DNA of 6,104 bases from Anaerolineales bacterium (GTDB taxonomy: Bacteria > Chloroflexota > Anaerolineae > Anaerolineales > Villigracilaceae). Both the position numbers and the translations under genes were made by a program. The notes below the pieces were generated by a model. That model had not been told where the DNA came from and did no database searches. It worked only from the letters and a program-made list of their open reading frames with translations. Position 1 is the stretch's first letter, and the number at the start of each line of letters is the position of its first letter. The stretch is from NCBI GenBank assembly GCA_025056515.1, contig JANWWB010000422.1, forward strand, positions 1 through 6,104. The letters run 5' to 3'. Of the stretch, positions 1-4,761 are shown piece by piece.

Positions 1-54
1 GTCAAAGTGGTCGAAGGTGAGAGGTTCGGTTTGAACGAGTTGATTCGGATTCAT
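1..54 (-). CDS. Partial (5' end only): probable DAK2-domain / FakA (YloV)-like protein
   Basis: Only the first 18 codons are in the window; the frame starts at an ATG (54-52 on the minus strand) and stays open to the left edge, reading MNPNQLVQTEPLTFDHFD. It lies 27 bp downstream of the Asp23 gene on the same strand, so the two are probably co-transcribed. A GGGAG stretch about 13 nt before the ATG is a weak, distant ribosome site. The identity rests mainly on context: Asp23/YloU genes are very often followed by yloV/fakA, which encodes a dihydroxyacetone-kinase-like ATP-binding protein that phosphorylates fatty acids bound to FakB. A short N-terminal lead before the DAK2 domain would fit, but no catalytic motif is visible in this fragment. 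It could be another protein; sequence to the left would settle it. Confidence 0.45.
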   Translation of the reverse strand, partial: MNPNQLVQTEPLTFDHFD

Positions 55-81
55 GTCTTCAGAGCCACTCCCGATGAAGTT

Positions 82-429
82 TCAATCACCGCTGACCCGT
101 AGGCCGCGAATGTGGATGTTCACGTTACGTACCGGCATTCCTAAAGTCTTTTCCACGTTATAGCGGATGGCATTGGCTGCGCTTTCGGCTACTGTGGTGA
201 TGCGCGTTCCGTATTCGACAATGATATACACGTCAATGTCCAGGTTGGTTCCATCGTAATCGACATGCACACCTCGGCTTGGGTCTTTGGTGATTGAGAG
301 TCCCTCGGCCAGGTTCTTGGGCGCAAGACCGACTACGCCGTAAGATTGCAAAATAGCATGGTGAGCAATTCGAGCGACGGCTTTGGGAGAAATACGAATG
401 GTTCCAAGTGTTGTGGTTTCTTCGCCCAT
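82..429 (-). CDS. Asp23/Gls24 family protein (YloU-like)
   Basis: This 115-residue protein belongs to the Asp23/Gls24 (DUF322) family: small, cytoplasmic or membrane-associated proteins linked in Firmicutes to envelope stress and, as YloU, to lipid metabolism. The family pattern is clear. An N-terminal ISPKAVARIAHHA helix with YGVVGL occupies residues 13-35, a central strand LDIDVYIIVEYG follows, then a helix with the typical spacing (VAESAANAIRYNVEKTLG), and a closing PVRNVNIHIRGLRV segment near residues 99-112. There is no signal peptide or membrane segment. The ATG at 429-427 is supported by an AAGGGA ribosome site at 443-438, 8 nt upstream. The gene sits 27 bp before the presumed DAK2 gene and is divergent from rpmB. 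No clear promoter hexamers stood out upstream. The precise biochemical role is unknown. Confidence 0.93.
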   Translation of the reverse strand: MGEETTTLGTIRISPKAVARIAHHAILQSYGVVGLAPKNLAEGLSITKDPSRGVHVDYDGTNLDIDVYIIVEYGTRITTVAESAANAIRYNVEKTLGMPVRNVNIHIRGLRVSGD

Positions 430-779
430 GATAGGTATCCCTTTCTAGTGACTTTTGATCTTCAGGGTTGGTTTGCCAAGTTTCCTGCTCGTCTCTTCTT
501 CTCAGTGACCTCTTTGTTCTCGAAAAAAGGCGAGAGAAATCAGGTGTGAGATTAGGGTAATCAACATCTGCTAGCGTGGTCTGACTGCCTGTTGTCATTT
601 TGCTTGGGGTCAACGTAGCCAGAAGGGCAAATCTGTCTGATAATCTGCTAAGCTTGCTAACACAATCTATCATACAAATATAACACTTGTCTTGCCTAAG
701 GATGCGAAATCATGGTAAAATACGCCGCCTGTCAATTCCGGCAGACAGTCTCTGGGAAGAGAAGAAAGGAAGTGCAACT
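430..779. other. 350-bp divergent intergenic region between the Asp23 gene and rpmB
   Basis: The region holds the rpmB promoter (plus strand) and must hold the leader of the Asp23 gene (minus strand, ribosome site at 443-438). Frames crossing it have no recognisable protein family and low-complexity basic or polar translations, so I do not call a gene. An 8-mer, ATCTGCTA, occurs at 566-573 and again at 643-650. A minus-strand TTAGCA pair, 9 bp apart, lies at about 645-659. A pyrimidine-rich stretch runs from about 482 to 502. No tRNA, riboswitch or strong hairpin was recognised. The spacing is long for such a compact region, so regulation of the Asp23 gene from here is plausible but unproven. 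Confidence 0.5.
692..721 (+). promoter_or_regulatory. Predicted sigma-70-type promoter for rpmB
   Basis: A TTGCCT -35 hexamer (692-697) is followed after 18 bp by a TAAAAT -10 hexamer (716-721), with a TGG just before the -10. Transcription would start near 728 and give a leader of about 52 nt. The leader contains a weak 5-bp stem (CTGTC 729-733 with GACAG 744-748) and the AGGA ribosome site at 767-770. The -10 lies inside a longer upstream extension of the rpmB frame (from a TTG at 687), which argues against that earlier start. Confidence 0.65.
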
Positions 780-962
780 ATGGCAAAATGCGCGCATTGT
801 GGCAAGACGACCGTGTTCGGGAATGCGGTTTCGTTCTCCAAGCGGAACACCAACCGCCCCTTCCGGCCCAATTTGCAAAAAGTAACGATCATCGAAAATG
901 GCCGCAGGGTGACGAAGGTGTTGTGTGCCAAGTGTATTCGGACTTTGGCAAAGACTGAGTGA
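780..962 (+). CDS. rpmB: Large ribosomal subunit protein L28 (bL28), four-cysteine form
   Basis: This encodes bL28, a 60-residue protein of the 50S subunit. The start MAKCAHCGK, the central SFSKRNTNRPFRPNLQKV and the end VLCAKCIRTLAK are typical of the family. Cys4, Cys7, Cys49 and Cys52 form two CxxC pairs, marking the zinc-ribbon (C+) version; C- paralogues in zinc-responsive bacteria lack them. The ATG at 780 has an AGGA ribosome site 9 nt upstream, and an earlier in-frame TTG at 687 precedes the promoter -10. The gene is a single transcription unit with its own promoter and terminator, inserted against the strand of its neighbours rpe and the Asp23 gene. The product is basic, short and complete. 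Confidence 0.97.
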   Translation: MAKCAHCGKTTVFGNAVSFSKRNTNRPFRPNLQKVTIIENGRRVTKVLCAKCIRTLAKTE

Positions 963-985
963 AGCATGTTCTCCTTTCCACTCCA

Positions 986-1020
986 CAAAAGTCACAGCGT
1001 TGGCTGTGATTTTTGTTTTT
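986..1020 (+). terminator. Intrinsic terminator of rpmB, possibly bidirectional
   Basis: A 7-bp perfect stem, TCACAGC (992-998) with GCTGTGA (1003-1009), closes a GTTG loop. The flanking CAAAAG and TTTTTG extend the pairing to about 13 bp (986-1015), with one G-T pair. Further T residues (1016-1020) give the U-tract. It begins 23 nt after the rpmB stop codon and ends 9 nt before the rpe stop codon on the other strand. Read on the minus strand the same hairpin is followed by CTTTTG, so it may also end the kinase-rpe transcript, though less strongly. Confidence 0.87.
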
Positions 1021-1029
1021 CTGCGCTTG

Positions 1030-1698
1030 TCATGCTAAGGCCTGGCGCATCGCCTGGATGCCGGCGGCAATTCCTTGGGGATGCTGGAAGATAGCCGAAG
1101 CTGCCACAAAGACATTTGCACCGGCTTCTTTGAGCTTGGGGATATTCTCGGCTGAGACTCCCCCATCCACTTCTAACCAGGCTGAGGAGTGAATTGTCTC
1201 CAGCATCTGGCGAACGGTGCGTACCTTGGGAAGTTGGTCTTCCCGGAACTTTTGACCGGCATAGCCCGGGTGTACAGTCATCACCAAAACCAAGTCGGCC
1301 AAAGGCAGGGCTGAGCGCAAGGCTTCTGGCGGGGTGGCTGGGTTGAGTGTCAGGCCGGCTTGACAGCCAAGTGATTTGATATGTTTCAGTGTGCTTTGTA
1401 CGTCTGCACAGGCCTCGATGTGAACGGTCAGATACGTCGCTCCGGCGCGGGCAAACGCTTCAAGCAGCGTATCGGGGTGCTCGACCATCAAATGGACATC
1501 AAGGGGGAGGTCGGTTATGCGGCGCAGATGTTCAACGATGAAAGGTCCCATGGTTAAGTTGGGGACGAAATGCCCGTCCATGACATCAACATGGATCCAA
1601 TCGGCGCCGGCAGCCTGACAGGTGGCTATCTGCTCACGCAGACAGGTGAAATCGGCCGATAAGATGGATGGAGCGATTAAGAAAGATGATCTTGACAT
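1030..1698 (-). CDS. rpe: Ribulose-phosphate 3-epimerase
   Basis: This enzyme interconverts D-ribulose 5-phosphate and D-xylulose 5-phosphate in the pentose phosphate pathway and acts in the cytoplasm. The 222-residue length is normal for the TIM-barrel family. The motifs run in order: APSILSADF (9-17), HVDVMDGHFVPN (36-47), DVHLMVEHP (67-75), LTLNPATP (116-123), VHPGYAGQKF (142-151) and LEVDGGV (175-181). Expected metal ligands and acid/base residues are His36, Asp38, His69 and Asp178. Two small departures from the common consensus are YAG for FGG in the phosphate-side loop and VAASAIF for VAGSAIF near residue 198. The start ATG is 22 bp after the kinase stop codon, with only a weak GGGA site 11 nt upstream, so it is probably translated from the kinase-rpe transcript. 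The kinase-rpe pairing recalls the Firmicute prkC-rsgA-rpe cluster. Confidence 0.97.
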   Translation of the reverse strand: MSRSSFLIAPSILSADFTCLREQIATCQAAGADWIHVDVMDGHFVPNLTMGPFIVEHLRRITDLPLDVHLMVEHPDTLLEAFARAGATYLTVHIEACADVQSTLKHIKSLGCQAGLTLNPATPPEALRSALPLADLVLVMTVHPGYAGQKFREDQLPKVRTVRQMLETIHSSAWLEVDGGVSAENIPKLKEAGANVFVAASAIFQHPQGIAAGIQAMRQALA

Positions 1699-1720
1699 GC
1701 TGTTAGAAGTCCCAAGCCGT

Positions 1721-2767
1721 CTAGCGAATGGGCGGATGATAAACGAAGTAGACCCAAACCCAAAATGGAATCAGTCCCAAGACGGCGATTAATGCCAAGA
1801 AGCCTAACAGAACTGCGACCCAATCCAAGCTTTCGGAAGGCGTCGGTTTCTGCGTTGGTCTGGGGGGTGGAGGGGGCGAGGCAGGATGAGTGGGCAGGAT
1901 GAGCGGCGCAGCTTCCGGCGTGAGAGTGAGAGCAGGCGCTGAACGGGTGTTCCCAAAATGCATCAGCACGCGTCCTAGCTGGTCGGCGGTTCGGTAGCGT
2001 TGGGATGGTTCTTTGGAGAGCACTTTTTGGATGATTTGTTCCAACTCAGGGGAAATGTCCGGTAGGAATTCGCGAATCGGGATCGGCTGAGCTTCGAGAT
2101 GCAAACGCGCCAGCTCTGCTGCTGTTTCTGCTTGAAAGGGGAGTGTCCCGGTCAGTAGCTCATAGAAGACTACACCGAGGGAGTAAACATCTGAAGCAGG
2201 GGAAGGGGCATTGCCGGCGGCTTGTTCGGGCGAGAAGTATTGCGGTGATCCCCAAACGACATCGGTTTGTTCGTCTGGTCGAATTGTGCTTAGGGCGCGC
2301 GCGATGCCGAAATCAGTGACCTTGAGCCGCATGTCGGGTGTGACCAGGAAGTTTTGGGGCTTGACATCGCAATGCACCAGACCGGCACGGTGCGCGTAGC
2401 CAATCCCTGCACAGGCTTGAATCATAAGTGGCAGCGCTTCTTCTGGGGTGAAACGTCCGCGCTTGCGCAAGATGGTTTTGAGATCCGCACCGAGCACAAG
2501 TTCCATGACGATAAACAGCCGACCTTGGTCTAGGCCGAAATCGTGCACGGTCACGATGTTCGGGTGGGAAAGATTGGCAGCGGCTCGTGCCTCCAGCCGA
2601 AAGCGCTCTTGAAAGCTTGGGTCGCGGGAGTAATCTTCACGTAGGACCTTAATAGCAACCTGGCGTTCGAGCATCAAATCGCGGGCGCGATAGACAACCG
2701 CCATGCCTCCCTTACCCAGCAATTCTACAATTTCATAACGACCATTCAGGATTTGAGGTGCTTCCAT
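1721..2767 (-). CDS. Membrane-anchored Ser/Thr protein kinase (PrkC/PknB family), no PASTA domains
   Basis: This is a Hanks-type Ser/Thr kinase of 348 residues. The kinase domain spans about residues 11-270: glycine loop LGKGGMAVVY (17-26), ATP-anchoring Lys40, helix-C Glu59, catalytic loop HCDVKPQN (132-139, Asp134, Lys136, Asn139), DFG (152-154), GSPQYFSPEQA (173-183) and SDVYSLG (192-198). Cys133 replaces the arginine of the usual HRD, making it a non-RD kinase. A proline-rich linker (about 279-313) leads to one membrane helix (about 316-342) and a tail of only some six residues. PrkC/PknB relatives usually carry extracellular PASTA repeats; here there is no outside sensor. The gene precedes rpe by 22 bp, presumably as an operon. 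No PP2C phosphatase partner is next to it. The ATG at 2767 has no Shine-Dalgarno sequence but has TATAAT 13 nt upstream, suggesting a nearly leaderless mRNA. Substrates are unknown. Confidence 0.95.
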   Translation of the reverse strand: MEAPQILNGRYEIVELLGKGGMAVVYRARDLMLERQVAIKVLREDYSRDPSFQERFRLEARAAANLSHPNIVTVHDFGLDQGRLFIVMELVLGADLKTILRKRGRFTPEEALPLMIQACAGIGYAHRAGLVHCDVKPQNFLVTPDMRLKVTDFGIARALSTIRPDEQTDVVWGSPQYFSPEQAAGNAPSPASDVYSLGVVFYELLTGTLPFQAETAAELARLHLEAQPIPIREFLPDISPELEQIIQKVLSKEPSQRYRTADQLGRVLMHFGNTRSAPALTLTPEAAPLILPTHPASPPPPPRPTQKPTPSESLDWVAVLLGFLALIAVLGLIPFWVWVYFVYHPPIR

Positions 2768-2780
2768 AGACAGTTGTCAA

Positions 2781-2786
2781 ATTATA
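2781..2786 (-). promoter_or_regulatory. Predicted -10 element for the kinase-rpe transcript
   Basis: A perfect TATAAT on the minus strand ends 13 nt before the kinase ATG. With usual spacing the transcript would start about 6 nt before the ATG, leaving no room for a ribosome binding site. The -35 is poor (TGCCCA at 2809-2804, 17-bp spacer, 3 of 6 matches), so confidence rests on the -10 and its position. Confidence 0.5.
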
Positions 2787-2916
2787 CTGCTAGGTGAGCG
2801 TTTTGGGCATTCCTTCCTGCTCGATGGTTGCTCTCCAAAATGTGTTGCGAGATGTCGCAGGACATTCGACCGAGTTCCCTGGCGCCGGTCTTGTGTAGTT
2901 GCAGATGTAGGTTGTG

Positions 2917-3873
2917 CTAAGATGTCCAGCGCAGTGAACGCTCTGCCTTGTTCTCATACAAGCGAAGCAGGAGAACACCACCAAGCACCATCAAGCTTCC
3001 GAGAATCTGCACACCCGTCAGACGTTCTCCGAGAAAGGCATAGGCGATGAGGGCTGTCCAGACCGGTTCTGAAGTGGCAATGAGATTGGCGACACTAGAA
3101 GGTAAGAGGGTCAGCGCTACATTGTAAAGGCCAAAGCCGCCCAAAGTCGGGCCGATGCTGAGCAAGAAAAGAATACCCCATCCCGACCAGGATGTGCCCA
3201 ACCAAAAAAGATCGCCAGGATGTTGCGTTGCTCCAGGTAGGAATTTCCCCAATCCCAGGTTAAAGCCTAGGAGGAAGACGGTCGCGAAGCCAAACGTGTA
3301 AAGTAACGTTGTCCAGGGGTTCAGGCCGCGTCGAGAAGCCGAGCGTCCCATCAGACTGTAGGTAGCCCACAGCAAGCCTGAGACGATTCCGGTGGAAATC
3401 CCAATCGGATTGAGAGTCCAAGTTTGCGGGTTGAGGGCACCTGCTACGAGCGTACATCCGCTCAAACTCACGATAATTGCGATGCCTTTGGCCCAAGAAA
3501 GCGTTTCTTTCAGAATCCAGTGCCCGAGCAGGGCCGTGAACGCAGCCGAGGAGTAGGCCAGCACGGTTGCCACAGCTGCTCCATTGAAGGCCACTGACAG
3601 CGTCCAAACGGAGTTAAAAACTGCCAAGACTGCCCCGTAGATGAACAAATACCCAAGGCTTCCGTTTACCCTAAGACGCGCCGGAAAGAAAAACCATAGA
3701 ATCAAACAGAGGCTGACGGCTAGGAACAGGTCGCGCCAGAAGGCCAAGACCAAGGCTGGCAGGGTGTAGGTCTGGGTCAAATAGCGAATGAATACGGCCG
3801 TTGTTGATAGAATAGCTGCGCTTCCGAGAGCAACAGCGTAACCGCGGGTGGATGGCGAAGTCTGGGAAGTCAT
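2917..3873 (-). CDS. EamA-domain transporter (drug/metabolite transporter superfamily)
   Basis: This is a 318-residue polytopic inner-membrane protein with about ten hydrophobic segments in two EamA repeats, the usual architecture and length for the family (RhaT/YdcZ-like permeases, including amino-acid and metabolite exporters). Family marks are the first-repeat end YSSAAFTALLGHWILKE and the second-repeat ATSEPVWTALIAYAFLGE (Glu269-Pro270, Gly282-Glu283), followed by a GSLMVLGGVLLL last helix and a charged cytoplasmic tail. The substrate cannot be read from the sequence. I chose the ATG at 3873-3871 over the in-frame GTG at 3879-3877, because a TACAAT -10 at 3886-3881 ends 7 nt before the ATG, and transcription would begin at or beside it. 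There is no Shine-Dalgarno sequence for either start. It is divergent from the HAD gene and lies 149 bp upstream of the kinase on the same strand. Confidence 0.93.
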   Translation of the reverse strand: MTSQTSPSTRGYAVALGSAAILSTTAVFIRYLTQTYTLPALVLAFWRDLFLAVSLCLILWFFFPARLRVNGSLGYLFIYGAVLAVFNSVWTLSVAFNGAAVATVLAYSSAAFTALLGHWILKETLSWAKGIAIIVSLSGCTLVAGALNPQTWTLNPIGISTGIVSGLLWATYSLMGRSASRRGLNPWTTLLYTFGFATVFLLGFNLGLGKFLPGATQHPGDLFWLGTSWSGWGILFLLSIGPTLGGFGLYNVALTLLPSSVANLIATSEPVWTALIAYAFLGERLTGVQILGSLMVLGGVLLLRLYENKAERSLRWTS

Positions 3874-3880
3874 AGACACG

Positions 3881-3886
3881 ATTGTA
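3881..3886 (-). promoter_or_regulatory. Predicted -10 element for the EamA transporter gene (leaderless start)
   Basis: TACAAT on the minus strand is separated by 7 nt from the transporter ATG, the spacing expected if the A of ATG is the first or second transcribed base. The best -35 at 17 bp is weak (TATGCA, 3 of 6). Confidence 0.45.
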
Positions 3887-3938
3887 TGGCCGGATGAAGA
3901 AGTTGCATAGAGAGAAACGTCATTGCTTCTTATGCTGT

Positions 3939-3968
3939 TTTACTGCTTTTGGCATTCTCAAGTATAAT
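3939..3968 (+). promoter_or_regulatory. Predicted promoter for the HAD phosphatase gene (near-leaderless)
   Basis: TTTACT (3939-3944, 4 of 6 matches) and a perfect TATAAT (3963-3968) are 18 bp apart. The ATG at 3979 is only 10 nt after the -10, so the 5' leader would be about 4 nt. No purine-rich ribosome site lies between them (CCGGCGGCGT). This also rules out the in-frame TTG at 3949, which falls upstream of the -10. Confidence 0.58.
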
Positions 3969-3978
3969 CCGGCGGCGT

Positions 3979-4641
3979 ATGATTCAGGCCTTGTTCCTCG
4001 ATTTCGATGGTCTCCTGATGGATACTGAAACTCCGGAGGTCGAAGCCTGGCAGAAAATTTATGCCGAGTACGGAGTTTCGTTTCCAATGGATATCTGGTT
4101 GCGTGACGTGGTGGGTTCTACGCTGGCGAACTTCGATGTAGCGGCGTACTTGGCGCAGGTTACAGGACGGGATTTGGATACAGTAGCTCTGCATGAACAA
4201 GTGCGCCGGGAACGCCTAAGGACTCAAGCCCAACTTTCTGCTATGCCTGGTGTCTCTCACTTCTTGACCTCGGCGCGGGCGCTGGGCTTGCGATTAGCCG
4301 TGGTCTCCAGCTCGCCGCATGCCTGGGTGGATGGCTATCTGCGGCAGCTGAGAATCACCGACTTTTTTGAGACGGTTGTTTGCCGCGAGGATGCTCCGCG
4401 CTTCAAACCGGCTCCGGACCTATATCTGGAGGCGTTACACCGATTTCAACTTTCGCCTCGACAGGCGATAGCATTTGAAGATTCACCAAACGGTGTTCTG
4501 GCGGCCAAGCGCGCCGGTCTGCGCGTGGTAGGTGTTCCCAATCCGGTAACAGCACATGCCGGTCGGCTTGATGCCGATCTCATCCTCCGTTCGCTGGATG
4601 AATTGCCGCTTCAAGAGATTCTGGTGAAGTTGGCTGGCTGA
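3979..4641 (+). CDS. HAD-superfamily hydrolase, subfamily IA (beta-phosphoglucomutase-like)
   Basis: This 220-residue cytoplasmic enzyme has all four HAD motifs: DFDGLLMDTE (8-17, nucleophile Asp8 and acid/base Asp10), VVSSS (108-112), Lys143 in FKPAPDLY, and FEDSPNGVLAAKRAG (166-180, with Glu167-Asp168 for magnesium). Residues about 16-85 form the helical cap between motifs I and II, the C1 cap of subfamily IA. The DxDGxxxDTE and EDSxxGxxAAxxAG patterns place it with beta-phosphoglucomutase-like, 2-deoxyglucose-6-phosphate phosphatase and pseudouridine-5'-phosphatase-type proteins. Sugar phosphates or nucleotides are likely substrates, but the specific one cannot be told. The ATG at 3979 was chosen because the predicted promoter leaves only about 4 nt of leader. 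It is divergent from the EamA gene, and the next gene has its own promoter, so it is probably monocistronic. Confidence 0.93.
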   Translation: MIQALFLDFDGLLMDTETPEVEAWQKIYAEYGVSFPMDIWLRDVVGSTLANFDVAAYLAQVTGRDLDTVALHEQVRRERLRTQAQLSAMPGVSHFLTSARALGLRLAVVSSSPHAWVDGYLRQLRITDFFETVVCREDAPRFKPAPDLYLEALHRFQLSPRQAIAFEDSPNGVLAAKRAGLRVVGVPNPVTAHAGRLDADLILRSLDELPLQEILVKLAG

Positions 4642-4707
4642 TTGTCTTTCGCCTGGCGGTTACGAGGCGCTGGTTGATATGTCCACTCCTGTTCAGTCAG
4701 CCTGCCC

Positions 4708-4737
4708 TTGACTTTTGCCTTTCATTTGTGCTAGAGT
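4708..4737 (+). promoter_or_regulatory. Predicted promoter for the MBL-fold hydrolase gene
   Basis: TTGACT (4708-4713) and TAGAGT (4732-4737) are separated by 18 bp, and a TG at 4729-4730 gives an extended -10. Transcription would start near 4744, leaving a leader of about 18 nt that contains GAGGA before the ATG. This is the best -35 in the window. Confidence 0.62.
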
Positions 4738-4752
4738 CAAGCAAATTCTAGC
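4730..4752. promoter_or_regulatory. Inverted repeat over the -10 and start site: candidate operator
   Basis: GCTAGA (4730-4735) and its exact reverse complement TCTAGC (4747-4752) flank an 11-bp spacer, giving a 17-bp centre-to-centre distance. The left arm overlaps the predicted -10 and the right arm lies in the first transcribed bases, a position where a dimeric repressor would block RNA polymerase. The arms are short and chance is a real alternative. Confidence 0.35.
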
Positions 4753-4761
4753 GAGGACAAT

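Noticed and set aside
518..535. TCTCG/CGAGA stem around an A-rich loop in the rpmB-Asp23 gap
   Set aside because: Five pairs with no T-tract or conserved context; likely chance.
233..673. Open minus-strand frame of 146 codons overlapping the Asp23 gene and the gap upstream
   Set aside because: Its 3' half is the Asp23 gene in another frame, the translation is rich in Arg, Ser and Asn with no family pattern, and there is no ribosome site.
687..779. Upstream TTG start extending rpmB by 31 codons
   Set aside because: The promoter -10 falls inside it, and L28 homologues begin at the MAKC start, which has a good ribosome site.
2837..2859. Hairpin TGCGA/TCGCA with a TTTT run downstream of the EamA stop codon (minus strand)
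   Set aside because: It has only five base pairs and a displaced, short T-run, too weak to call a terminator.
2790..2984. Short minus-strand frame (64 codons) between the EamA gene and the kinase gene
   Set aside because: It overlaps the EamA 3' end, has no family resemblance, and contains the region where the kinase promoter is expected.
3260..3607. 115-codon minus-strand frame inside the EamA gene
   Set aside because: It overlaps the transporter in another frame, while the transporter frame has clear EamA motifs and membrane segments.
3924..3947. Three TGCT motifs at roughly helical spacing in the EamA-HAD promoter region
   Set aside because: The motif is only four bases long in a T-rich stretch, with uneven 9- and 11-bp spacing; no basis to call an operator.
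3949..3978. Upstream TTG start extending the HAD protein by ten residues
   Set aside because: It includes the predicted TATAAT; HAD proteins of this group normally begin a few residues before the DFDG motif, as with the ATG at 3979.
4650..4669. CGCCT/AGGCG hairpin after the HAD stop codon
   Set aside because: The stem is five pairs with a ten-base loop and no T-tract follows.
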